A DNA stretch of 64,000 nt, from contig JADZFO010000003.1 in the NCBI GenBank assembly GCA_020849855.1, positions 34,611 to 98,610 on the forward strand, in the 5' to 3' direction. Shown here piece by piece: positions 16,737-25,528 of the stretch. The notes beneath the pieces were generated by a model. That model had not been told where the DNA came from. It saw nothing but the letters and a program-made list of their open reading frames with translations, and made no database searches. A program made the translations under genes and the position numbers. Positions within the stretch are counted from its first letter, which is position 1; every line of letters begins with the position of its first letter. The DNA comes from a bacterium. GTDB lineage: Bacteria > 4484-113 > JAFGCY01.

Positions 16737-17339
16737 GTGCTAAGCTTATTTCCTGACCTTCTGCAGCTTCCGGCGGGGATGCCCGCGGGCTTTCACTATG
16801 TTCCGGAGTTCCTCAGCCATTCCGAAGAGGCAGAGCTGCTGGAGCTGTTTGGCCGGCTGCCGCTGAACAATTCCACTTACCACGAATACACGGCCCGGCG
16901 CCGCACAGCTGGCTTCAGCCTTGTGGCTGCGGACGAGCTGCCGGAGGGCAAGACTCCCGCACCGCAGCTGTTAAGGCAACTGGCATCCAGGGTGGCGGAT
17001 CAATTTGGTTTCCAGGTCTCAGCGCTGCAGCATGCCCTGGTCACGGAGTATCCCACCGGTGCGCCGATGGGCTGGCACCGCGACGCACCGCCGCACGCTG
17101 AGATCTTCGGCGTGTCGTTTGCCTCCGCCTGCCGCTTCCGTCTGCGGCCAATGTGCGTCGCCGGGCCGGAGGCCAGCGCCGCAGAGCGTCGAAGAGCCAG
17201 TTTGAGTCTGGAGCTGCAGCCGCGCTCGCTGTACTGCATGAGCGGGCCGGCGCGCAGCGACTGGCAGCACGCCATCGCAGCAGTTCGGGAACTGCGCTAC
17301 AGCGTGACATTCAGAACGCTGCAAAGGCAACTAAAGTAG
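16737..17339 (+). CDS. AlkB-like Fe(II)/2-oxoglutarate dioxygenase, copy 1
   Basis: 200-residue AlkB-family protein. The double-stranded beta-helix metal triad is visible as GWHRD (H114, D116) and H178 in SDWQHAI. The 2-oxoglutarate-binding arginines lie in RYSVTFR (R187, R193). LVTEYPTGAPMGWHRD and SLYCMSGPARSDW are diagnostic of AlkB homologs. These enzymes oxidatively remove alkyl groups from DNA or RNA bases; the substrate cannot be read from sequence. GTG 16737 is the start because it directly follows a TATACT-N6 promoter element and no ribosome site exists. The gene is followed by a second, diverged AlkB-like gene 34 bp downstream, probably co-transcribed. Confidence 0.88.
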   Translation: MLSLFPDLLQLPAGMPAGFHYVPEFLSHSEEAELLELFGRLPLNNSTYHEYTARRRTAGFSLVAADELPEGKTPAPQLLRQLASRVADQFGFQVSALQHALVTEYPTGAPMGWHRDAPPHAEIFGVSFASACRFRLRPMCVAGPEASAAERRRASLSLELQPRSLYCMSGPARSDWQHAIAAVRELRYSVTFRTLQRQLK

Positions 17340-17373
17340 TTGTTTCAAATACAACTTTATATGCTATCTTTAT

Positions 17374-18030
17374 GTGATGCAGGATGGATTGTTTACTGCA
17401 CAGCCAGTGTCGAGCTTCCTCGATGGACTGACTTACCGGGAAGAAGTACTTGAACGCGAAACCGAATCCCGGCTGATCAGCTTGATAGGCGGGCTTGAGT
17501 TTGAGCCCTTTGTCGTCAGGGGCTATCCAAGCAAGCGGCGGGTGTGCTCCTTTGGCATGGCGCTGAGCTTTCGCAGCGGCACCAGCTGGCCGGCACGCAA
17601 GCTGCCTGACTGGCTGGAGCCGGCGCTCGCCGCAGCGGCGCAAAGCAGCGGACTGAAGGCGGATGACTTCGCCCATGTGCTGGTGACGGAGTATCCGCCC
17701 GGGGCGATTATCAACTGGCACCGCGACGCGGCGGAGTTTGAGCTGATCTGCGGGCTCTCGTTGGGCAGCTCTGCCCGGCTGCGTTTGCGGCCGGCAAGCG
17801 GGGAACAGAGACCAGGCAGCGGCTATGGCCCTGGCCGCAAGCCCGGTACTTCCGGCCTTTCTGTTGTATCACTCCAGCTTGCGCCGCGGTCTCTCTACAT
17901 CATGGCCGGGCCGGCGCGCCATGACTGGGAGCACAGCATCGCGCCCTTGCAGGACACGCGGTACAGCATCACGCTGCGCACGCTTGCGGCGTCGCAAGGC
18001 GGCACGGCGCGGCATCTGCGAAGCAACTAG
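17374..18030 (+). CDS. AlkB-like Fe(II)/2-oxoglutarate dioxygenase, copy 2
   Basis: 218-residue paralog of the preceding gene. It shows NWHRD (H116, D118), H187 in HDWEHSI and RYSITLR (R196, R202), all on the AlkB spacing. The N-terminal nucleotide-recognition lid differs strongly from copy 1 (GGLEFEPFVVRGYPSKRRVCSFG versus NNSTYHEYTARRRTAGFS), so the two probably handle different lesions or substrates. A Gly-rich insertion (about 143-163) lies between the strands. The start may be GTG 17374 or the adjacent ATG 17377. TATGCT lies about eight bases upstream and there is no ribosome site. It overlaps the convergent lipoprotein gene by four bases at a shared CTAG. Confidence 0.88.
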   Translation: MMQDGLFTAQPVSSFLDGLTYREEVLERETESRLISLIGGLEFEPFVVRGYPSKRRVCSFGMALSFRSGTSWPARKLPDWLEPALAAAAQSSGLKADDFAHVLVTEYPPGAIINWHRDAAEFELICGLSLGSSARLRLRPASGEQRPGSGYGPGRKPGTSGLSVVSLQLAPRSLYIMAGPARHDWEHSIAPLQDTRYSITLRTLAASQGGTARHLRSN

Positions 18031-20858
18031 TCCACGCGCGGACGGGCGAAGTGGAGCTGCTGGCTCACGCTGTCGTAATAGGACACCATAGGCAGCTGGT
18101 CAAAGGAGGAAACAGAGCAGGACACCAGAGCGCCCGCGCCATCTCCTTCAATAGTTACCGGCGCGCCCCACTGTGTTGCATCGAAATCAACAGAGCGGAC
18201 AAAGCGCGTCTGTGACCCGTTGTCCCCGAAGAAGATAGAGTGGTAGCCGTTGACCCTGACAAGCTGAATGCTGTTGATATTGCCGGTAGCAGCAACAACC
18301 GGCGTTCCCCAGCTCGTGCCCAGGATGTCATTAGCCTTGACATACTGCAGGGCATTGTCCGTGTCATTGAAGTAGGCGATGCTCGGGGTAATGCCACTGG
18401 CGAGCAGGGAGGCATGCAGGCCCACATCGTCGGCGTTGCTGTCAACAATGATCGGGGAGTTCCAGCTGCTGCCTGTTGAATTGGCGGCGTTGACGACAAG
18501 CAGGTTGCCGTTGTCCTGGCGGTAGTAAGCGATCATCGGCCCCGTGGCCCCGTTTGTCAGGCAGGTATAGAGGCCTGTGTTACCTGTGTCGTCAACAAGG
18601 ACTGAAGCTTCCCATGCGCCCGAGCCGCTCGAGTTTGCTGCACGGACATACAAAAGTGCGCCGCTTGTCGCATTGTGGTAGGCAATCGCCGGGCGGCCGG
18701 CAACCAGGGCGCAGCTGCAGAAATTACCAGCATTGTCTACAGTGTTATCCGGCGTTCCGGTGACATTAAAGCTCCCGCCGTCGTTCTGGCTCGCCTTAAA
18801 GAACAGATCGCCATCGCGAAAGTATGCCAGGTTGAACTGAGACGCGTCCTGCGCAAAGCTCATCCACTCACCGCCGCTGGCATCAACCGTGATTGGTGCA
18901 AGCCAGTCGGTGGCCATACGGTCCGTGCTGCGCAGGAAGAGCAGGTCATCTGTCGTGATGTTGTTGTAGGCAATACCAACCAGGCTGGACAGGGCCGCCA
19001 AAGCCGTCGTTGACGTGTTGCCATTAAGAGAGTGTCCGCTGGTGGGTACAACCGGGGCAAAGCGCTTCACCCGAACCAGGCAATAGCCCAGTGCCTCCAG
19101 GCCTGCGGTGTCGCGCACCTTGGTCGCTACCAGGTAGTTCCCCGGTGATTCATACACAGCTTCGATGCTGGAGCTGCTGGAGTAGCTGGTGAAAAAGCCG
19201 TCGGCCTCGGGATCGAAGGCAAACTCCAGCGCACCACCTTCAGGGTCATAGCTGGCGCTGGCATCCAGAATCGGATCCACGGAAGCAAGCAACTGGCCCA
19301 GAATTACTACCGGCACATCGCAGAGCACATGCGCCACCGGGGGGAGGTTTGGCGCAGCGCCTTCTGCAAGGATGCTGACACTGTCCACGTCAAAGTCGCC
19401 CTGGTCGTCAACAACCTTCAGCTTGGCATTGAAAAGTCCGGCTGAGTTGTAGGTGTGCTGGACACTGAGCTGGGCAGTCGAGTTGGCGTCGAACACTTCA
19501 TAGACGCCGTCGCCGTCAAAGTCCCAGCCCCCGCCAACTACGCTACCGTCAAAGTCCGTGCTGGCCGTTCCGTCAAAGTTAACCTGCAGCGGTGCCGGCC
19601 CGCTGGCCGGGTTGACAATCGCATCCGCAACCGGACGGCTGTTGCCAGCAACAATCAGACTGACGCCGCCGTAAGCCTGGAAATCGCCCTCAACGCTGCT
19701 CGCCCGGACCAGTGGACGGATGATGCCCACGGAAGTGGTATCAATGTTCTGGCTGGTCTGGCTGCTGCCGCTGATCTCAAAGCTGCCATCGCCGTCAAGG
19801 TCGTAATCAAGAAGCAGTGCGGCGTCCGCCTGCACGCTCAGGACTGCTGTCTCAGTGCGCAGAACGCTGGGCTGAGCTAGAGAAAGCCCAATAACCGGCG
19901 GGCTGCCCGCTAGTGGGCTCGCCGATGCTTCGGCGGACAAGGCGCTTTCATTTCCATTGTGGTCAAGTGCTGAGATGCGGACAAAGCACTGGCCGGCAAG
20001 ATCACTGAGCAGCATGCGAGTGCTGGCTTCCACGTAGCCCGCCGAGCTCACACCAGGGTCCGACGGGCTGGAGAAGCTGCTCCCGGAGAAGTAGACACGG
20101 TAGCCAGCCAGATCATCTGCGATCACGCCGTTCCACTGCAGGCTAAGCCCGCCGGCAACGGGGGTCAGACTAAGGCCCTGAGGAACCGGAGGCGCAGTAA
20201 GGTCAGCGCTGTCCAGCGTTTCAGTCTCGAGAGCCAGCACATCCGCGCGGCTGCCGTCATAGGCCACGATGGTCACGAAGCTGTTGCCCAGCGCTGAAAG
20301 GTAGGAATCGGCGGCCATAACATCAGGCCCCGGGCTGGCCGCGCGGGCCAGCCGGACATGGTTGTCGCTGTAAGGCCCGTGCCATTCCCAGCGCAGGCTG
20401 CTGTAGTCGCTGAGCCCGACAAAGTAGCTCGATGCTGAGCCGTCGCTGCGCAGGGGCAGGTTCACATCCAGGGCAATGGCTCCCGGCTCTGCGCTGTCCA
20501 GCTCCAGCCGGTACATGGCCCATGCCACTTCGCCGGAGCCCGACGTGCCGCTTTCGAGCCGGCTGGCTTCACCAAGGTCACTTACAGTACCTGCTTCCAG
20601 AAAGCGCTCTACACCAGGGAGCATCTCAGTCTGCGCGTCAAAGGCGCTGCCAGAGCGGCCGCTCTCCCAGGGCTGCAGCCGGTCCTGAGGAAGTCCCTGG
20701 GGCCAGCTGGCGGGTGGAGACTCAGGCTGCGCGCTCTCAGGGGAAGTGCCGGCCTGGTCACCAGTACCCGAGCAGCCGGCGAACATCAGAACAAGCAGAA
20801 CAAGCCCCGCGAAGGACTTGCCAGCATTACAAGCACATCTCTGATGCCACTTGATCAT
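18027..20858 (-). CDS. PKD/fibronectin-type lipoprotein with propeller-like repeats
   Basis: 943-residue lipoprotein. ATG 20858 was chosen because GAGG lies nine bases upstream and the signal peptide plus lipobox (LMFAGC, Cys about residue 29) follow. Domains in order: a conserved ~150-residue N-terminal domain shared with the other lipoproteins here (AMYRL ... SYFVGLSDYSSLRWEW); a fibronectin III-like segment (PPVPQGLSLTPVAGGLSLQW); PKD-like domains (ASTDFDGSVVGGGWDFDGDGVYE..., ASASYDPEGGALEF...); then about six ~55-residue repeats of the type LLYVRAANSSGSGAWEASVLVDDTG...IAY, probably one beta-propeller. It is likely surface-exposed and used in binding or recognition; no catalytic motif was seen. 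Confidence 0.85.
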   Translation of the reverse strand: MIKWHQRCACNAGKSFAGLVLLVLMFAGCSGTGDQAGTSPESAQPESPPASWPQGLPQDRLQPWESGRSGSAFDAQTEMLPGVERFLEAGTVSDLGEASRLESGTSGSGEVAWAMYRLELDSAEPGAIALDVNLPLRSDGSASSYFVGLSDYSSLRWEWHGPYSDNHVRLARAASPGPDVMAADSYLSALGNSFVTIVAYDGSRADVLALETETLDSADLTAPPVPQGLSLTPVAGGLSLQWNGVIADDLAGYRVYFSGSSFSSPSDPGVSSAGYVEASTRMLLSDLAGQCFVRISALDHNGNESALSAEASASPLAGSPPVIGLSLAQPSVLRTETAVLSVQADAALLLDYDLDGDGSFEISGSSQTSQNIDTTSVGIIRPLVRASSVEGDFQAYGGVSLIVAGNSRPVADAIVNPASGPAPLQVNFDGTASTDFDGSVVGGGWDFDGDGVYEVFDANSTAQLSVQHTYNSAGLFNAKLKVVDDQGDFDVDSVSILAEGAAPNLPPVAHVLCDVPVVILGQLLASVDPILDASASYDPEGGALEFAFDPEADGFFTSYSSSSSIEAVYESPGNYLVATKVRDTAGLEALGYCLVRVKRFAPVVPTSGHSLNGNTSTTALAALSSLVGIAYNNITTDDLLFLRSTDRMATDWLAPITVDASGGEWMSFAQDASQFNLAYFRDGDLFFKASQNDGGSFNVTGTPDNTVDNAGNFCSCALVAGRPAIAYHNATSGALLYVRAANSSGSGAWEASVLVDDTGNTGLYTCLTNGATGPMIAYYRQDNGNLLVVNAANSTGSSWNSPIIVDSNADDVGLHASLLASGITPSIAYFNDTDNALQYVKANDILGTSWGTPVVAATGNINSIQLVRVNGYHSIFFGDNGSQTRFVRSVDFDATQWGAPVTIEGDGAGALVSCSVSSFDQLPMVSYYDSVSQQLHFARPRVD

Positions 20859-20977
20859 GGTTAAAACCTCGGGCTGTGGAGTCACGGCGGCCTCGTTGCA
20901 TCTGAGCTGCAACCCGGAGAGTATATGCTCATGCCACTCCATGTACGCAGAGTGCTGCGCGGCACCTAATAAAATCA

Positions 20978-21832
20978 GTGGTGCGTGCCAAGCGATTTAA
21001 CCCCCTCTTGCCGGCAGCCTGTCTGTGCGGCATGCTCTTCTTGAGCGCCGCCAGTCCGGCCGTGCCCGAGGGCGCCGCCATGCCGCGGGTCGAGATCCCG
21101 GCGAACCCGCGAGCAAAGGCGCTGAAGTATCCCGGCCTGGTTGTGGTCATCGACCCGGGCCACGGCACTATGGACAAGGACGGCAGGATCACCGGCCAGG
21201 GTGCCAGCGGCAGCCTGAATGCCTCGCTCGCCAAGGGCCTTGGCCTCAAACTGCGGGCGGGCGGCAGCGCCGAGCTGCCGGAAGAGCTGATCACCCTGGA
21301 CTACGGCATGCGGATCATGGCGCGCCTGCGGGAGGCTGGCGTCGAGACCTACAGCATTCGCAGCTATGAGCCCGGCGACGAGCGGCCCTGGTTCAAGGTT
21401 GACTACAAGGGCCACGACCAGGAGGCCAACAACAAGCTGCGGGCACAGTGGGCCGAAAAGCACAAAGCCGTCCTCTTCCTGCGCATCCACTTTGACGGCT
21501 CGGAGAACAAGCAGGACAGCGGCTTTTCGATCTGGTACAACGACCAGTCAATCCACGACAAGGACGGCGCGCTCAAGAAGGCGTCATACGACTGCAGTGA
21601 GTCCATCCGCCGGCGTCTGGCCAGCGCGGTGGAGCTGAAAGACCTCGGGCTAAAGCGCTTCGAGCGGCCGATCTATGGCTTCAAGCACGCCAGCATGCCG
21701 GCAGTACTGCTGGAGCTGGGCTACCTCAGCAACCCTGACGACACGCTGTATGTCTCGCGGCCGGCAAACGCCGATATCTATGCCGAGGCGATCAGCCAGG
21801 GCATCCTGGACTACTTTGCTGAAAGTCACTGA
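20978..21832 (+). CDS. N-acetylmuramoyl-L-alanine amidase (Amidase_3 family)
   Basis: 284 residues. A signal peptide (LLPAACLCGMLFLSAASPA) is followed by a zinc-dependent Amidase_3 domain: VVVIDPGHGTMD (first zinc His), ITLDYGMRIMARLREAGVETYSIR (first Glu helix region), LFLRIHFDGSEN (second His) and MPAVLLELGYLSNPDD (catalytic Glu). It cleaves the amide bond between muramic acid and the stem peptide in the cell wall, acting outside the cytoplasmic membrane. There is an ~35-residue insertion after DPGHG (ITGQGASGSLNASLAKG...). The start is GTG 20978 or GTG 20981: the hexamers TAATAA and TAAAAT lie five bases before each, consistent with a leaderless message. It is flanked by two PKD lipoproteins in opposite orientation. 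Confidence 0.88.
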   Translation: MVRAKRFNPLLPAACLCGMLFLSAASPAVPEGAAMPRVEIPANPRAKALKYPGLVVVIDPGHGTMDKDGRITGQGASGSLNASLAKGLGLKLRAGGSAELPEELITLDYGMRIMARLREAGVETYSIRSYEPGDERPWFKVDYKGHDQEANNKLRAQWAEKHKAVLFLRIHFDGSENKQDSGFSIWYNDQSIHDKDGALKKASYDCSESIRRRLASAVELKDLGLKRFERPIYGFKHASMPAVLLELGYLSNPDDTLYVSRPANADIYAEAISQGILDYFAESH

Positions 21833-21843
21833 GCCTGCCAGTC

Positions 21844-24174
21844 CTATTCGTACCAGCTGGCGTAGATTGTCTTTGTGGCCGCGTCGTAGTAGCAGACTAC
21901 AGGCTTGGAACCGGCCATCTCCGCCTCGCACAGGCTGACCCTGGAGAGATCCGATGACCAGATTGGATAGGGCGGCTGCCACTCCTGCCCGAAGGGATCG
22001 CCTGCCTTTCGGTACATCAGATCAGCGCCGACGTTGGAGGCAAAGAAGATAGCCGGCTTCAGGCTCTCGAGTACCGCATCGCAGTCCCCGCCACCGGGAT
22101 AGCCATGTGGCGTATGATCGATAAGCTGCGGGCTCCAGGCCAGCTGCCCTCCCTGCATCGAAGAGGAGATCTGCTGCAGCTTGCCATCCCGGAAGGGATC
22201 TCCAACAAGGAACATCAGGCTGCCGTCTGACATGCGCAGCGGATTGATGTACTCCCGCCACAGCGGCCAGATTCCGGCGCTGAGCCATTCAACTGCGCCG
22301 GAGCCGGTCTGCTGCAGAACATCAACCCCGCTGCCCTGGATGTTCCCGCTGATCGCTTGTGAAAAGGCGCAAACCGGTCCCTGCGGCCCCTGCACAAGAG
22401 CGGGACGCGAGTACTCATCCGCGCCGGCCAGAATCGTCTGAGGTGCGGACCAGTCGTTACCGGACGCATCCTGGGCGCTGTGATAGTAAAGGTGAGACTG
22501 GCTGCTTTCATGATAAGGATCGCAGCTGACAATGGCGGGATTGCCATCAATGACCGCCAGTGAGAGCGAATCATTGGAGTACTGCGCGGTATGGAGGGCC
22601 TGCGGACTGCTCCAGTCCGTGGCTTCCAGGTTGGTGCTGTGCAGGTAGTACAGGGTATTGGTCAGGGTGTCCTGCTGCTCTTCGCTGTAGGCGAGGCCAA
22701 GAGTGTAAGTCGAAAGTTGCCTCAGCTTCAGGCTGTGCCCTGTCTCAACCTTGTCCGGCGCGTCGCGCAGCAGCATTGGCGATCCCCATGCGCTGCCGTT
22801 CTGCTGACTTGCCACCACCACGTACATGGCGTTGCCATACTTGGTCGGAGAGCCGGCCAGAGAATAGGCGAGGGCTGGCCGGACGCCGGTTGTGATGCCG
22901 GTGACCGCCATGCTCATGTCCTTCACACTGACCGAACTGACAACAGGTGCCCGGCGCCAGCCTTTCAACACTTCGACTGTTGCTGAAGCAGTATCCGTGG
23001 CGAAGTTGTTGTCTGTGACCTCAAGCGTCACTGAGTTCTCACCCCAGGCACCGAAAGTCCAGTCCACCGTGCTGATATCTTCGCTGTCAAACTCAAAGCT
23101 GCCGTCGCTGTCTATGTCAAAGCGGTAGCGCGTGATCTCGCCGTCCGGGTCGGAGCTGCCGCTGCCCACCAGGCTGGAGCTCAAGGGGGCATCGCCGCTG
23201 GCCTGCAGCGCCAGGAGCTCTGCCACCGGCGCCTGGTTCGCCGGGTCGACAATCGTGAAGTCATAGGCAAGATCGTGGGTGTCGCCGCGGTCGTCGTGCA
23301 GCCTGACATTGAATTGATAGGCACCTGGCAGCTCGTAGAGCTGGCTCACCTGCCCCTCAGTCCTTCCGACCAGCTCATAGCCCGGCTGTCCGTCGCAGTC
23401 AATGTCCATGCTGACAAAGTCAGCGCCGGCAAGCTGGGCAAAGACCTGCCAGTTCACGGTCCGCGGGGCCAGGTTCATGGCCTTGTTCGGGTTGAGGTCC
23501 TTCACCAGCTGGATCCGGGCCCAGGCCTTCTCCCCCAGCGCCAGGCAGTCCAGCAGCGCGGGCTCTCCGCTTTCGACCAGTACTGCCACGTAGGTAAATC
23601 CAGTGCCACCACCGTTGGCTTTCAGGCACGGCAGGATGTCCGGAATGATTACTGTCTCGTCCTGATTCAGGACACGCCAGTCCCAGCGGTTTTGCTCAAA
23701 GTTGGCCAGGCCGACAAAGCAGCTTCCGCTGGGCGCCTGCACCCAGTCAATACAGAGCCGCGCCTGCTGGGAGTCAAGCGGCATGCCGGTAAGGCTGTAG
23801 AAGGCGTAGGCCGCATGCTCAAGGCCGGCTGGCGTGTCGGACTGGGGAATGAAGCGCAGGTTCTGGTTCGTGTTCCAGTCGAAGCTGCCCTCGCCTTCGT
23901 CCGTAGCCTCAACATTACGGCTGGGCAGCCAGTCGGCAAACTTTGACCCGTCAACCTGAGTGCCATCGGAAGCCTGCAGATCGCTGCCCTTGCGCAGCAG
24001 TTCGGAAGGAAGGGGAAAGGTGCCGCCGGCACTTTCAAGGCTGTGCGGCGATTCGCCGGAAGCGCCAGTCCCCTGTGCCGCTTCCAGACCATCCAGAAAC
24101 GTCTTGCGGCTGCCACCACAGGCGCCAAGCAGCCCGAGCAGCACAACACTGCAGATCAACAGCGGGAATCTCAT
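21844..24174 (-). CDS. PKD-domain lipoprotein with propeller-like C-terminus
   Basis: 776-residue lipoprotein. Start ATG 24174 has TGGAG seven bases upstream; lipobox LLGAC puts the lipidated Cys at about residue 19. The shared N-terminal domain is present (HAAYAFYSL ... CFVGLANFEQNRWDWR ... ALLDCLALG). Two PKD-type beta-sandwiches follow (GADFVSMDIDCDGQPGYE..., GSGSSDPDGEITRYRFDIDSDGSFEF) and then a long C-terminal region with repeats such as LYYHSAQDASGNDWSAPQTI, similar to the 18-21 kb lipoprotein. It ends 12 bp from the convergent amidase gene. Role inferred: cell-surface display or binding; no enzyme motif seen. Confidence 0.83.
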   Translation of the reverse strand: MRFPLLICSVVLLGLLGACGGSRKTFLDGLEAAQGTGASGESPHSLESAGGTFPLPSELLRKGSDLQASDGTQVDGSKFADWLPSRNVEATDEGEGSFDWNTNQNLRFIPQSDTPAGLEHAAYAFYSLTGMPLDSQQARLCIDWVQAPSGSCFVGLANFEQNRWDWRVLNQDETVIIPDILPCLKANGGGTGFTYVAVLVESGEPALLDCLALGEKAWARIQLVKDLNPNKAMNLAPRTVNWQVFAQLAGADFVSMDIDCDGQPGYELVGRTEGQVSQLYELPGAYQFNVRLHDDRGDTHDLAYDFTIVDPANQAPVAELLALQASGDAPLSSSLVGSGSSDPDGEITRYRFDIDSDGSFEFDSEDISTVDWTFGAWGENSVTLEVTDNNFATDTASATVEVLKGWRRAPVVSSVSVKDMSMAVTGITTGVRPALAYSLAGSPTKYGNAMYVVVASQQNGSAWGSPMLLRDAPDKVETGHSLKLRQLSTYTLGLAYSEEQQDTLTNTLYYLHSTNLEATDWSSPQALHTAQYSNDSLSLAVIDGNPAIVSCDPYHESSQSHLYYHSAQDASGNDWSAPQTILAGADEYSRPALVQGPQGPVCAFSQAISGNIQGSGVDVLQQTGSGAVEWLSAGIWPLWREYINPLRMSDGSLMFLVGDPFRDGKLQQISSSMQGGQLAWSPQLIDHTPHGYPGGGDCDAVLESLKPAIFFASNVGADLMYRKAGDPFGQEWQPPYPIWSSDLSRVSLCEAEMAGSKPVVCYYDAATKTIYASWYE

Positions 24175-24309
24175 CCATAGCTCCAGATCAGGATTGCCCC
24201 GGGTGGACCCCCGGACCGCCTAACCTTACCCATGCCGGCGCGCTAATCACGAAGCTGTGATATCCAATGATTAGATGACCGGGACAGGGAGCCATGAACG
24301 CGGTTCAGC

Positions 24310-24315
24310 TAAAAT
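24310..24315 (+). promoter_or_regulatory. TAAAAT hexamer, leaderless start of pentapeptide gene
   Basis: TAAAAT, six bases, then ATG 24322; no ribosome site. Same spacing as the other leaderless-type starts in this window. Confidence 0.5.
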
Positions 24316-24321
24316 CGAAGC

Positions 24322-25503
24322 ATGTGGTGGCTGTATCTGCTCTACGCGGTCCTCGGCATCGCCTCAACCTGGCTCCTGTGCTGGCTGCTGCCCAAGTGGT
24401 ATGTGCGCAGCCATGCGCCTGGTGCGGGCGAAAACGAGCGCATCAACCTGGAGCTGCAGGTCGTTGACCTGGTGCTCAAAATCCTCGGCGGCGCGGTGGT
24501 GATTGCCAGCCTGCTGCTGCAAAGCAACCACTTCCTGGCCGAGCAGCGCGCGGCCAACCGCCGGGAGGCGGAGCAGGCGGCCCGGGAGCAGCGCGACCGC
24601 CTGGAGCAGCGCTTCAACGATGCTGTCGGCCGCCTGGGTTCAAGCGATGCCGGCCAGCGGATGGCCGGCGCCTACGCGCTGGAAGAGCTGGCCAGCCAGC
24701 AGCCTGAGGAGTACTACTGGAAGAGCCTCGACCTGCTTTGCGCCACTCTGCGCAGCCGCAGCCAGCTGGACCGCGCGCTGGCCAGTCCCAGCGCCACCAT
24801 CGGCGGGGCCTCGCAGAGCGGCGCCATGCGCCAGAGCCCTGACATCCAGGCCATGCTCCTTGTGCTGGGACGCCGGGACCGGAGTCTGGAAGAGAGCGCC
24901 ACCATCCCGACGCGCTTTGCGGTGATGCAGGCTTACTACGACCCGGACAAATACGAGCGCCAGCTGCGCAGCCGCCTGGGGCTTCCCGCGGCGGAGCCGG
25001 TCAAACTGCCCAGTGATGAACAGGTGGAGGTGCGGCCCTGGCTGGACCTGTCCTACACCGACCTGACTGGCGCAGACCTGACCATGCAGCACTTTGAGGG
25101 TGCGAACTTTGAGGGCGCGGATCTGTCAGGCGCGCGGCTTAATGGCGCGTACCTGGACAGTGCTCTGCTCTGGAGCGCGACGATGCGCAAAGCTGACCTC
25201 TCCGGCGCAGATCTGAGTCATGCCCGCTTCTGGGACACAGACCTGCGCGGCGCAGACCTCAGCGGTGCACGGCTGAACGGCGCCACGCTGTGGCTGGCAC
25301 GTCTGGACGGTGCCAACCTGTCCGGCGCCGACTTCCAGGATGCCGACCTGCGCAAGGCCCATCTGGAGGGCGCGGACCTCAGAGGGGCGCAGAACCTGAG
25401 CGCGGCCGAACTGGCTAAGGCCTTTGTGGATGCCAATACCAAGCTGCCGGATGGCATTCAGCGCTCAGAACTTCAAAGTCCGCCTGCTGCACCGAAGTCC
25501 TAG
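24322..25503 (+). CDS. Membrane-anchored pentapeptide-repeat protein
   Basis: 393 residues. Two hydrophobic helices lie near the N-terminus (about 3-24 and 50-68), followed by a charged coiled-coil-like stretch (EQRAANRREAEQAAREQRDRL) and a linker with a GRLGSSDAGQRMAGAYALEEL helix. The C-terminal part, from about residue 240 to 360, is some 20 pentapeptide repeats of the A(D/N)LxG type (LTGADL, FEGADLSGARL, LRGADLSGARL), which form a right-handed quadrilateral beta-helix. The same membrane-linker-repeat layout is widespread in bacteria and its role is mostly unknown. Gyrase-protecting Qnr/MfpA proteins share the fold but lack the membrane anchor. Confidence 0.85.
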   Translation: MWWLYLLYAVLGIASTWLLCWLLPKWYVRSHAPGAGENERINLELQVVDLVLKILGGAVVIASLLLQSNHFLAEQRAANRREAEQAAREQRDRLEQRFNDAVGRLGSSDAGQRMAGAYALEELASQQPEEYYWKSLDLLCATLRSRSQLDRALASPSATIGGASQSGAMRQSPDIQAMLLVLGRRDRSLEESATIPTRFAVMQAYYDPDKYERQLRSRLGLPAAEPVKLPSDEQVEVRPWLDLSYTDLTGADLTMQHFEGANFEGADLSGARLNGAYLDSALLWSATMRKADLSGADLSHARFWDTDLRGADLSGARLNGATLWLARLDGANLSGADFQDADLRKAHLEGADLRGAQNLSAAELAKAFVDANTKLPDGIQRSELQSPPAAPKS

Positions 25504-25528
25504 AGCCCTACGCGGTCGCATGCCAAAC

